From the NCBI GenBank assembly GCA_023475235.1, contig JAMCWG010000116.1:1-64000 (forward strand): DNA of 64,000 nt. The letters are read 5' to 3'. Positions 1 to 8,635 of the stretch are shown piece by piece; positions within the stretch are counted from its first letter, which is position 1, and every line of letters starts with the position of its first letter. The notes under the pieces are model-generated. The model searched no databases and was not told where the DNA came from. It saw only the letters and a list, made by a program, of their open reading frames with translations. This stretch comes from Chloroflexota bacterium. Lineage in GTDB: Bacteria; Chloroflexota; UBA6077; FW602-bin22; JAMCWG01. Made by a program: the position numbers and the translations under genes.

Positions 1-140
1 GCCTTGTCGTGCCCGCGGTCAGCCTTGAGCAAGATCCGGGCGTGGGCTAGTCGTCTGGCGGCGCCCTTACCCGCCGATATCAGGGCTTTGAGCGCTTGGC
101 GCTCATCATCAGTCAGGGTAACAACATGCTTCTTTACCAT
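1..140 (-). pseudogene. IS630-type transposase, N-terminal part (gene runs off the left window edge)
   Basis: Reverse strand from the ATG at 140 reads MVKKHVVTLTDDERQALKALISAGKGAARRLAHARILLKADRGHDK, the HTH N-terminus typical of IS630-family transposases. Not in the ORF track because it is open-ended. Confidence 0.8.
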
Positions 141-166
141 AACTCAAGGATACAACATCCTTGAAC

Positions 167-331
167 ATGTATCAAACTACCGATGACGGACCAATAGGTA
201 TTCCTTTTATCGACGACCTAGCAGATTACAATGCCAGTATCGAAAGACTGAAAGGTCTGGGAATACATACCGTTTATCCGGGGCACGGCAAGCCATTCTC
301 GATGGAACGGTTTGTGAGAAGCCACCGATGA
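167..331 (+). pseudogene. C-terminal remnant of a metallo-beta-lactamase-fold hydrolase
   Basis: Frame reads MYQTTDDGPIGIPFIDDLADYNASIERLKGLGIHTVYPGHGKPFSMERFVRSHR*; the VYPGHG motif is typical of MBL-fold C-termini. It abuts the IS630 end. Confidence 0.65.
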
Positions 332-344
332 TTAGGAGGATAGG

Positions 345-1052
345 ATGACTTCAATGAATCGGGTTGCCGCTGTCGAAACTGCGGACTCCGCCTGGAGGGA
401 TCTCTACAGAATTAGCGGAGCGGCTGCCCTGGCCACGCTGGTGTTGATTCCAGTCCAGATGATCGTCTTCATCGCCTCTCCGCCGCCCAGCACTGTGATC
501 GACTACTTCACGCTGTTTCAGAACAGCAAGCTGCTTGGACTCCTGACCCTCGATCTCTTGTACGTCGTTGACAATGTTCTCCTGATTCCGGTCTTCCTCG
601 CCCTCTATGTTGCCCTTAGACGAGCCAGTGAATCTTTCATAGCAATGGGTACGGCCCTCGGCCTGCTGGGGATCGTGGCCCTCTTCACATCGAACACGTC
701 TTTCAACATGCTTTCCCTCAGCGACCAATACGCGGCCGCGACAACGGATGTGAAGAGATCCATGCTCCTGGCAGCAGGGCAGGCGATGCTCGCTACCTAC
801 CAGGGCACCGCTTACCACGTGAGCTACGTCCTCGGGTCCGTTGCAGGGATAGTAATCTCGGCTGTCATGCTGCGGAGCAACATCTTCAGCAAAGCAACCG
901 CTTATTCGGGAATCCTGGCAAATGTGATCGGACTAGGCCTTTTCGTGCCAACAATAGGCATCTGCTTCGCGCTCACTTCTGTCGTGCCATTCTTGGCGAT
1001 ATGGTACATCCTGATTGCCCGAAGGCTCTTCCAGCTAGGCAGGGCATCTTGA
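345..1052 (+). CDS. DUF4386-like integral membrane protein
   Basis: 235 aa, multiple hydrophobic segments, DUF4386-like pattern; RBS-like aggagg upstream. Confidence 0.65.
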   Translation: MTSMNRVAAVETADSAWRDLYRISGAAALATLVLIPVQMIVFIASPPPSTVIDYFTLFQNSKLLGLLTLDLLYVVDNVLLIPVFLALYVALRRASESFIAMGTALGLLGIVALFTSNTSFNMLSLSDQYAAATTDVKRSMLLAAGQAMLATYQGTAYHVSYVLGSVAGIVISAVMLRSNIFSKATAYSGILANVIGLGLFVPTIGICFALTSVVPFLAIWYILIARRLFQLGRAS

Positions 1053-1122
1053 GAGGAGGACGCTTCCCCAAGAACCGTTATCAGGAGCACTGGGGTGGAT
1101 ATTGTGCTGAAAGGAGAGAACG

Positions 1123-1656
1123 ATGACAGGACCAGTTTTGGTTGCATACGCAACCCGCTATGGCTCAACGCGGGAGGTGGCAGAAGCAGTCGCGGCGACG
1201 CTGCGCGAACGTGGGATTGAGGTAGATATTCAGCCCATGCGGGAAATGCGCACCCTCGAAGGGTATCACGGGGTCGTGCTGGGTGCGCCGTTCTACATGG
1301 GAAACTGGCACAATGACGCTCAGCGCTTCCTGTCGCAACACCGTGAAGCTCTCGCGCAACGGCCGGTGGCCATCTTCGCGCTTGGCCCGCTGAGTACCGA
1401 CGAACAGGAGCTACTTGATTCGCGCGACCAGCTTGACAAGGAGCTCGAGAAGTATCCCTGGTTGACACCGGTCGCCTGTGAGATGTTTGGCGGCAAGTAT
1501 GACCCGTCGAAGCTGAGCTTCTCTCACAGGTTACTGGCCGCTCTGCCAGCTAGCCCGCTCCATGGCTCGCCAGCAAGCGATCTGCGGGACTGGACGGCGA
1601 TCCGCGCCTGGGCGAGCAACCTGGCGACGGAGCTTCAACATGCTTCGGCACAGTAG
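1123..1656 (+). CDS. Flavodoxin-domain protein (HemG/protoporphyrinogen-oxidase-like)
   Basis: VLVAYATRYGSTREVAEAVAATL is an FMN-binding flavodoxin signature; also GAPFYMGNWH. Confidence 0.75.
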   Translation: MTGPVLVAYATRYGSTREVAEAVAATLRERGIEVDIQPMREMRTLEGYHGVVLGAPFYMGNWHNDAQRFLSQHREALAQRPVAIFALGPLSTDEQELLDSRDQLDKELEKYPWLTPVACEMFGGKYDPSKLSFSHRLLAALPASPLHGSPASDLRDWTAIRAWASNLATELQHASAQ

Positions 1657-1950
1657 GGAGGCATAGATGAGAAGCGTAACAGCGGAAGGGAGTGTGCTCA
1701 CGAACGATCTCAAGGTGTTTCGCTGGGAGCGCTGCCCAGGTGGACCGGCTGGTTCGCATGGGCGAGCGCGTTCCTCTGCGTCGTCGCCATTCCGTCGATG
1801 TACGCCGAATCCGTCGACCACACCGGCTTCTACAACGCTGCCGGGTGGGGGCCCTCGATCATCGCCAACGTCCCGCCGCTCATCTGGTTCGTCATCGCCA
1901 GCGTCTCGATGATCCGGAAGCAGCAGCCAACCGGCTTTTCTACAAGATAG
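1657..1950 (+). pseudogene. Small membrane-protein frame without a start codon (probable frameshifted gene)
   Basis: Frame reads ...GALPRWTGWFAWASAFLCVVAIPSMYAESVDHTGFYNAAGWGPSIIANVPPLIWFVIASVSMIRKQQPTGFSTR*, with two TM-like stretches. The ATG with a good RBS (1667) is in another frame. Confidence 0.45.
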
Positions 1951-2177
1951 GGCTCCGTTGGCCGACCCGCACGGGCCCGATGCTCAAGACGTGCAGGGCC
2001 AAAATGTGCTACCATAGACAACAACAATCGGTGACCTGGTTTTGCGCGCTTTGGAACATCCCTTCACGGTCCAAGAGCCACGCACCAGGAGCTCGCTCCG
2101 GCCAGGCTTAGCCGCCATCTGGACCTATGCTTCCCAGGGGCGAGCGCAGCAAGAATCGGGGACATTGAGGAGGAGAG

Positions 2178-3305
2178 ATGACTAACCGAGAACGCGTGCT
2201 GGCCATCCTGGCCAGGAAGAGCCCAGACCGGATACCCTGGCTGCCACGGCTCAAGCTATGGTACGAGGCCCAGTTGCGCGCCGGCACTATGCCCAAGCGG
2301 TTCGCCGGTATGAGCCTGCGGGAGCTCGAGCGCGCGGTTGGCACCGGCACGCCCGCCCGCGACGGCAAGATCTTCAAGCAGCGCTACGAAAACGTGGAGG
2401 TAGTGGTCACGAAGAAGGGCAACGATACCTTCACCGAGTATCGCACGCCCGTCGGCACGCTGACCGAGCACGAGTACGTCAGCCCCGAGCTGGCCGCCGC
2501 CGGGCTGCCGGGCCGCCATCAGAAGTACCTCACGCAGGGTCTGGAGGACTACAAGGTCTGGGAGTACATCGCCGAGCACACCTACTACGATCCCACGTAT
2601 GAGGAATACATCGCCTACGAGAGGGACGAGATCGACGACGAGGGCTTCCCGCTGGTGTCGGTGGGGGATGTCCCCTTCCATTATTTCCTTCTGCACCTGG
2701 CCGGCTACAACGACGCCTACCTGCAATTGGCCGACCACACCGAAGCCATCGAGCACATGTTCAAAGTGATGTACCAGGTGGACAAAGAGCGCCTGTGGCC
2801 GGCCATCCTGAACTCGCCGGCCACGCTCGTCAACCACGGCTCCCACTTCGATTCGCGGATTACTCCTCCTCCCTATTTCCGCAAATACATTACTCCCTAT
2901 TACAGAGAGTTCTCCGCGCTACTGCACGCCAAAGGCAAGTACCTCTCCTATCACGCCGACAACGACAACCATCTGCTCTTGCCGCTGATCCCTGAGGCGG
3001 GGTATGATATGGGTGAGTGCTTCGCCTCGTGGCCGATGAACAGGCTGACCACCGGCGAAGCGTACAAGGCCTGGTACCCGACGAAGACCATCATCTGGGG
3101 CGGCATCCCATCGGTGGCTTTCAGCGTCGGCTTCTCCGACCAGGAGTTCGAGGACTTTATGGACAACCTGTTCAAGAGCATCGCCCCCGGCGATAACATC
3201 ATCCTGGGAATTGGCGACAACCTGATGCCCGGTCACAAGATCGAGCGTGTGGAGCGAGTTAGCCAGCTAGTGCGGGAGCGAGGCAACATACCCATCAAAG
3301 TCTAG
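2178..3305 (+). CDS. Uroporphyrinogen decarboxylase (URO-D) superfamily protein
   Basis: MTNRERVLAILARKSPDRIPW N-terminus and ...YHADNDNHLLLPLIPEAGYD; typical URO-D/MtaA-like family. Confidence 0.75.
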   Translation: MTNRERVLAILARKSPDRIPWLPRLKLWYEAQLRAGTMPKRFAGMSLRELERAVGTGTPARDGKIFKQRYENVEVVVTKKGNDTFTEYRTPVGTLTEHEYVSPELAAAGLPGRHQKYLTQGLEDYKVWEYIAEHTYYDPTYEEYIAYERDEIDDEGFPLVSVGDVPFHYFLLHLAGYNDAYLQLADHTEAIEHMFKVMYQVDKERLWPAILNSPATLVNHGSHFDSRITPPPYFRKYITPYYREFSALLHAKGKYLSYHADNDNHLLLPLIPEAGYDMGECFASWPMNRLTTGEAYKAWYPTKTIIWGGIPSVAFSVGFSDQEFEDFMDNLFKSIAPGDNIILGIGDNLMPGHKIERVERVSQLVRERGNIPIKV

Positions 3306-3387
3306 AGGCGGGCCAGGCACATCTCGATGCTCAAGACCAGCAACTGTAGCGCGGAGCCCGCTTGGAAGTTGACCGCCGCTCTGACCA

Positions 3388-3416
3388 ACCTCACCCCCGC
3401 CCTTCGGGGGTGAGGT
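3388..3416. repeat. Perfect 11-bp stem hairpin (acctcaccccc/gggggtgaggt)
   Basis: Read directly; intergenic between the URO-D gene and the enolase-superfamily gene. Confidence 0.7.
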
Positions 3417-3482
3417 CATCCCTATGGCCCACCGAGCATTCGCAGGGCTAACATCCAGACCAGCTTGAGGAGACACACGTCG

Positions 3483-4631
3483 ATGAAAATCACCAAGATC
3501 GAGGGCGTCCTCGCCCGTTTCCCGCTCCCGAAGGAGATGCGGGCCGTCTGGGCGCCCGGACAGGTGAGCCGCTCCATCGGACTCACCGTCGTTAAGATCC
3601 ACACCGATGAGGGCATCACCGGCATCGGCGCCTCCCACGTGGTCGGCGACGTCCAGGTGCTGGCCAGCATACGCTCGCTGGCGGCCCCGTTCTTCCTCGG
3701 CAAGGACCCATTTCAAATGGACGAGCACATTCGCACGCTGTACAGCGCGAGCTTCTTCGGCTCCCGTCTCTGGCTGGTCGACCAGGCCCTGTGGGACATC
3801 GTGGGCAAAGCTGCCGGCCAGCCCATCTACCGGCTGTGGGGTGCCGCACAGGAGCGGATACCCGCCTACGCCGCCCCCAACGAGCCCCGCTCGCCCAGGG
3901 AGACGGCCGAGCTCGCCCTGCGCCTGCGCGAGGAGGGCTTCAAGGCCATCAAGCTAAGCCTGCACGACCAGCAGATGAAGGACGATATCGCCCTGGTGCA
4001 GGCCGTGCGAGATGAAGTGGGCGACACCATGGCGATAATGACCGATGCTAACCAGGCCCTGCTCGCCAACGCGCCGGAGCCCCATCCCAGGTGGGACTAT
4101 CGGCGCGCGCTGGCCACGGCCCGGGCCCTGGATGCGCTCGACGTATACTACCTGGAGGAACCCCTCTATATCTACATCTACGATTTCGACGCCATCGCCC
4201 GCCTGACGGCCGAGACGGACATCCTCATCGCTGGCGGGGAGTGGAACGTCGGCACCCACGAGTTCCGGTGGCTGCTGGAGAAGGGCGCCTACGACATCCT
4301 GCAGCCCGATGCCACCCAGTCGGACGGCCTGTTCCAGATGCACAAGGTGGCCGCCATGGCCCAGGCGAGGGGGAAGAAGTTCATCCCCCATACCTGGGGC
4401 AACGGCATCGGCCTGGCCGCCAACCTGCAGGTGGCCCTTTCTGCAGCCAATTGCCCGTTCTTCGAGTATCCCTACGACCCCGTTTCGTTGCCCGTAGAAG
4501 TGAACCAGTGGATGCTCCAGGAGCCTCTGCGGGTGGACAAAGAAGGGTACATCAACGCTCCCACGGGGCCGGGCCTGGGCATAACCCTGAATGACGAGCT
4601 GATCGAGAAGTACACCACCCATCGGATGTAA
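3483..4631 (+). CDS. Enolase-superfamily (mandelate racemase/muconate lactonizing enzyme-like) protein
   Basis: MKITKIEGVLARFPLP start; HTDEGITGIG, AIKLSLHDQ, MTDANQAL, YLEEPL; start placed after an RBS. Confidence 0.85.
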   Translation: MKITKIEGVLARFPLPKEMRAVWAPGQVSRSIGLTVVKIHTDEGITGIGASHVVGDVQVLASIRSLAAPFFLGKDPFQMDEHIRTLYSASFFGSRLWLVDQALWDIVGKAAGQPIYRLWGAAQERIPAYAAPNEPRSPRETAELALRLREEGFKAIKLSLHDQQMKDDIALVQAVRDEVGDTMAIMTDANQALLANAPEPHPRWDYRRALATARALDALDVYYLEEPLYIYIYDFDAIARLTAETDILIAGGEWNVGTHEFRWLLEKGAYDILQPDATQSDGLFQMHKVAAMAQARGKKFIPHTWGNGIGLAANLQVALSAANCPFFEYPYDPVSLPVEVNQWMLQEPLRVDKEGYINAPTGPGLGITLNDELIEKYTTHRM

Positions 4632-4775
4632 GCGCGCCGCGGCCCCCAGCGGCGCCATACCGGCGGGAGGCCAGCCAGCCCTGGGCCCGCGTCCCTTTGA
4701 GCAAGCCCGTGGTGGGCGTTGAGCTAATCCGTGCTCTGCCGCGCTGGAGAGCACACAACGAGGGAGAAGCCGGCG

Positions 4776-5627
4776 ATGCGATGGTCGATGCTATTGGTTA
4801 TCGGTGGTGCCTGGCTGACCATGTTGATGGGGGGTTGCAGTGGCGCCGGCATCGCCGCCGATGACGCCCTGGACCGGCTGGCGAACGGCCCCGGCGTCAT
4901 CATCGGCATGGGCGCCGACAGAGCCACCGCCATCGCCGCCCCCCTGGCCACTATCACGAGGACTGCTACTCCCACGACGCGGCCGACGTTGACCCCAACC
5001 CCGACGCCCATCCCACCCACCCCGACGGTTACATCCACGCCTACCCCTGTGTCGAAGCCCCTGGCCCTGGTGGCCAAGGGCTTCGGTCAGAAGCTCGGCC
5101 CGGTAGGATACGCCTTCGTGGTGGAGAACCCGAATCCGGGCCTTGCCGTCGAGAACAGCCTTTACCAGGTAGCCGCCTACGACGACCAGGGGAAGGTCTT
5201 GAGGACCGATTCCGGCAGCATCGGTCTGCTGCTGCCAGGACAGAAGCTGGGCTTTGCGAGCGACCTTTTCCTGCTCAAGCAGGACAGCGCCGTGGCGCGC
5301 CTGGAGGTGCAGATCAAGCCTGGCACCGTTACCTCCACGAAGCCCCTGCCGGCGCTCACCGTGGACAACGTCAGCTACCGGCACGACATCTGGTACCCTA
5401 AAGTCACGGGCGTGATAAAGAACCCCTACCCGAAGGCCATCGACCGCGTGCGCGTCTCGGCCATCCTCTACGATGATGCCGGCGGAATCATCGGCGGTGG
5501 CGCCAGTTATGTGAAGTTCGTTCCAGCCAACGGCGAGGCCGCAGTCGAGGTGAACGTCATCACGTCGGGCCGGCCGGCGAAGGTGGAGCTGCACCCGGCC
5601 ATCGGCGCGCTGTCGCAGTTGCAATAG
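4776..5627 (+). CDS. Secreted lipoprotein with T/P-rich linker and FxLYD-like domain
   Basis: Lipobox LMGGCSGAG, TPTTRPTLTPTPTPIPPTPTVTSTPTP linker. Confidence 0.6.
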   Translation: MRWSMLLVIGGAWLTMLMGGCSGAGIAADDALDRLANGPGVIIGMGADRATAIAAPLATITRTATPTTRPTLTPTPTPIPPTPTVTSTPTPVSKPLALVAKGFGQKLGPVGYAFVVENPNPGLAVENSLYQVAAYDDQGKVLRTDSGSIGLLLPGQKLGFASDLFLLKQDSAVARLEVQIKPGTVTSTKPLPALTVDNVSYRHDIWYPKVTGVIKNPYPKAIDRVRVSAILYDDAGGIIGGGASYVKFVPANGEAAVEVNVITSGRPAKVELHPAIGALSQLQ

Positions 5628-5656
5628 GCAAAGATCAAAGATCATGCTTACAATAC

Positions 5657-6952
5657 ATGATAGGAACCCTGCTCGGCCTGGTGCCGCGTTCGGAGGGGGA
5701 TACTACACAGACAAGCCAGAGCGCTAGATTGGCAGTATTCAGCGGGCGAGTCCGGGTCTTCGGCGCGTTACAGCACTACAACTACCGGCTGTACTGGACG
5801 GGACTGCTTGTCTCCGTCATCGGCTGGCAGGTGCAGAACCTGGCCCTCGGCTGGCTGGTGCTGCGACTGACCGATTCCCCGTTCTGGCTGGGGATGGTGG
5901 CGTTCGCCTCGGCCGTTCCCACCATCGCACTCTCCCTTCTCGGCGGCGTCGTCGCCGACCGGGTGGACAAGCGGCGCCTTCTCATGCTCACGCAGATGTC
6001 GGCGGCCACGCTGGCCACCCTTCTGGCTACCCTGACCGCCACCGATGTTGTGGGCCTCCTCGCGATCCTCGGCATCGCCGTCGCCGCGGGGATCGTGGTG
6101 GCCTTCGATCAACCGGCCCGCCTGGCCCTCGTCCCTTACCTAGTGAGCCGGGGCGACCTGATGAACGCCATCGCCCTGACCTCCGCGGCCTGGCAGGTCA
6201 GCCGCATCATCGGCCCCGCCATCGCCGGCATTCTCGTGGGCCTGGCCGGCGAAGCCCTCTGCTTCTACATCACGGCCGTCGGGTTCACGGTCCTGGCGCT
6301 GGCCTTCTACTCCCTCAAGCTGGACCCCACATCCAAAGACGTGCACACCGGGGGAATGTGGACTGACCTGGCCCAGGGCACCCGCTACGTCAAGGACAAT
6401 CCCCTCTTTGCCACCCTCATCATCACCACGCTCCTGAACAGTGTTTTCGGCATGTCGTACTTCTATATGATGCCTGTGTTCGCCCGGGATGTCCTTCAGG
6501 TGGGGTCCACGGGCCTGGGATTCTTGGTGGGAGCGTCGGGGCTCGGCGCGCTGTTGGGCACGCTGGTGACGGCCTCCCTCGGCTCGTTCCGACGCCGGGG
6601 CTGGCTCCTGCTGGGGGGCGCCGCCGCCTTCGGCATCGCTCTCGTCCTGTTCGCCGCATCCGGCTCGTACGCTCTCTCTCTCGGGCTGCTGGGAGCCGCC
6701 GGCCTGTTCAACTCGCTCTATATGACGACGGCCAACACCATACTCCAGTCCAGGGTACCGGATGTGCTGCGGGGTCGAGTCATGAGCATATACAGCCTGA
6801 CCTGGAGCATGATGCCCCTGGGAGGAATGGTCAGCGGGACCATCGCCACCTTCGCGGGCGCGCCGCTCGCCGTCGGCCTGGGCGGCGCCATCGTCACCTG
6901 CTTCGCCCTGGCGGTGGCTGTCTTCTCCCATCACACGCGGGAGGTGAGCTGA
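5657..6952 (+). CDS. MFS transporter (MFS_3/enterobactin-exporter-like)
   Basis: ~12 TM pattern; GGVVADRVDKRRLLMLTQM motif. Confidence 0.8.
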   Translation: MIGTLLGLVPRSEGDTTQTSQSARLAVFSGRVRVFGALQHYNYRLYWTGLLVSVIGWQVQNLALGWLVLRLTDSPFWLGMVAFASAVPTIALSLLGGVVADRVDKRRLLMLTQMSAATLATLLATLTATDVVGLLAILGIAVAAGIVVAFDQPARLALVPYLVSRGDLMNAIALTSAAWQVSRIIGPAIAGILVGLAGEALCFYITAVGFTVLALAFYSLKLDPTSKDVHTGGMWTDLAQGTRYVKDNPLFATLIITTLLNSVFGMSYFYMMPVFARDVLQVGSTGLGFLVGASGLGALLGTLVTASLGSFRRRGWLLLGGAAAFGIALVLFAASGSYALSLGLLGAAGLFNSLYMTTANTILQSRVPDVLRGRVMSIYSLTWSMMPLGGMVSGTIATFAGAPLAVGLGGAIVTCFALAVAVFSHHTREVS

Positions 6953-6995
6953 GGCAGCGCCGGGCCGCTCCGATAGACATCAAGGTATGGCCGGC

Positions 6996-8153
6996 TCAGT
7001 AGCGGAGTATGGCGGCGACGAGGCCGCTATCCGGCATGTCTGCCAGCTCAACGGCAAACACCGTCCCCTTGTTGACGAAACTGTAGATAGCGGAGAAGTT
7101 CACTAGGTCCTCGTCGCCCGGCTCCGGGCCGCTGTGAAGCTCGACGGTGGCAGTGTCGGGATCGAACCGGCCCCACTGCTCGGCTTCTTTCAGCGTAAAC
7201 AGCGTGTCGACACGGCCGTAGTACGCCGCCGGGACCACCTCCCTTATGTCGTTGGCGACCCGCCCGGACCCTATCAGGTTCCTGTACCGCTCGTAGGCGT
7301 CCCTTTGCGCCTGAATGAGATAAGGGAGCACGACATTCCAGGCCCGGTCGTGCAGGACACTCGGGTTTACAGCTTCCGGGTTTCCGGCAACAGCCTCGTC
7401 GACAAGCAAGGGGTAGGTATTCGCCTCTTTGTAGATCGGCAGCAGGTAATCGACCGTCGCCAGCACCAGAGGCGCGTGCTGGTCTCGAAGCGGCTCGTGC
7501 AGCCCTTTGTCGACTATGTAGGTGTATCTGAGGATCCGGTCTTTATCGTACTCTTCCCCCACCCCTTGCCCGTATACCCTCTCTGCGCGCTCGCCGATGG
7601 GGGCAGCCGGCGCCGTATCGGTGTGAAACTGAAGCTCCCTTCCGGGCTGGTCGTACCGGAGGGCTTCGGCCAGGCTCTTGGGCACGCTTTCGGGTGTGAT
7701 GTCCCTTATGCTGTCGCGCGTGCAATGGAACAGCTTGACCATCTTCTGGCTCAGCGCCAGGATGTAGAACAGCCCATCATTGGTGAGAAGCGGGAATAGA
7801 GGCTGGACCTCGAAGCGGTCGGTGACCACAACCCGCTCCTCAAACTCAACCGGCAGCGAGTAATGTCGAAACTGCTGCCGGGAGGCGAAGACGGCCAGCC
7901 CGGTGCTCTGGTGCTGCCAGAAGAAAGGGTCCTCCAGAAGCTCGGCCGCGGGCCGCAGCAGGTCCCTGGCCGTCGTGCCGCGGATGCCTCTCGCCATCAT
8001 GTCCGCTTCGGCCTGCCGGAGGAGTTTTTTCAGTCGGATGGGGTCCTCCTGTGTGTCCGTTCCGGCCCGATGGGTGGGCATATAGATTGATACACAGGGA
8101 TCAGCACGATACTCGGCCAGCGTCTTTAGCTCTTCTCGGGAGAGGATATCCAC
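6996..8153 (-). CDS. baeRF-type (bacterial/archaeal eRF1-like) domain protein
   Basis: LAEYRADPCVSIYMPTHRAG...IRLKKLLRQAE...GLAVFASRQQFRHYSLP; typical of baeRF families. Confidence 0.7.
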   Translation of the reverse strand: MDILSREELKTLAEYRADPCVSIYMPTHRAGTDTQEDPIRLKKLLRQAEADMMARGIRGTTARDLLRPAAELLEDPFFWQHQSTGLAVFASRQQFRHYSLPVEFEERVVVTDRFEVQPLFPLLTNDGLFYILALSQKMVKLFHCTRDSIRDITPESVPKSLAEALRYDQPGRELQFHTDTAPAAPIGERAERVYGQGVGEEYDKDRILRYTYIVDKGLHEPLRDQHAPLVLATVDYLLPIYKEANTYPLLVDEAVAGNPEAVNPSVLHDRAWNVVLPYLIQAQRDAYERYRNLIGSGRVANDIREVVPAAYYGRVDTLFTLKEAEQWGRFDPDTATVELHSGPEPGDEDLVNFSAIYSFVNKGTVFAVELADMPDSGLVAAILRY

Positions 8154-8395
8154 GTCTCACACTCCTTTCCGGCCTGCCGTCAGGTTGGCTGGCCTGGCAG
8201 GTTCTGGCTCGGAGGACCCGGGTCCGATACATCAGTCTGGCCGCGCCCGGGCCGTGCCGGACTATCCCTGGCGGAGGGCAGAGCGAGGGGGACAGCACAC
8301 CCTGGCCCGAAGCTGTTCAAGCCTTGCCATCAATACCATGATACCACGAGGACCGCGGGCCGCCAGGCATTCGCTTCCCTTGCAGGGTCTTTGGG

Positions 8396-8500
8396 TTGTC
8401 ACCCTGAGCGTCAGCGAAGGGTCTCCGTTGTCATTTCCCAGGCAGTCTCTAGCGGCCACATACAGGGCACCTAGATGCTTCGCTGCGCTCAGCATGACAA
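8396..8500. repeat. Inverted pair of a dispersed repeat: ttgtcaccctgagcgtcagcgaagggtct ... agatgcttcgctgcgctcagcatgacaa
   Basis: Arms 8396-8424 and 8473-8500; a single arm recurs at 48160-48188. Confidence 0.75.
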
Positions 8501-8635
8501 CTCGGCTCATAACCGAAAGGCCCTCGCTTGGCTTGCTCAAGCCTTGCGAAATTACAGCAATGATTGTAAAGTGGCTGTGATGCGGCAGTTGAATGTTCGG
8601 CAACATAAATAAAGCCGGGAGGTTCACTGAGCGAG

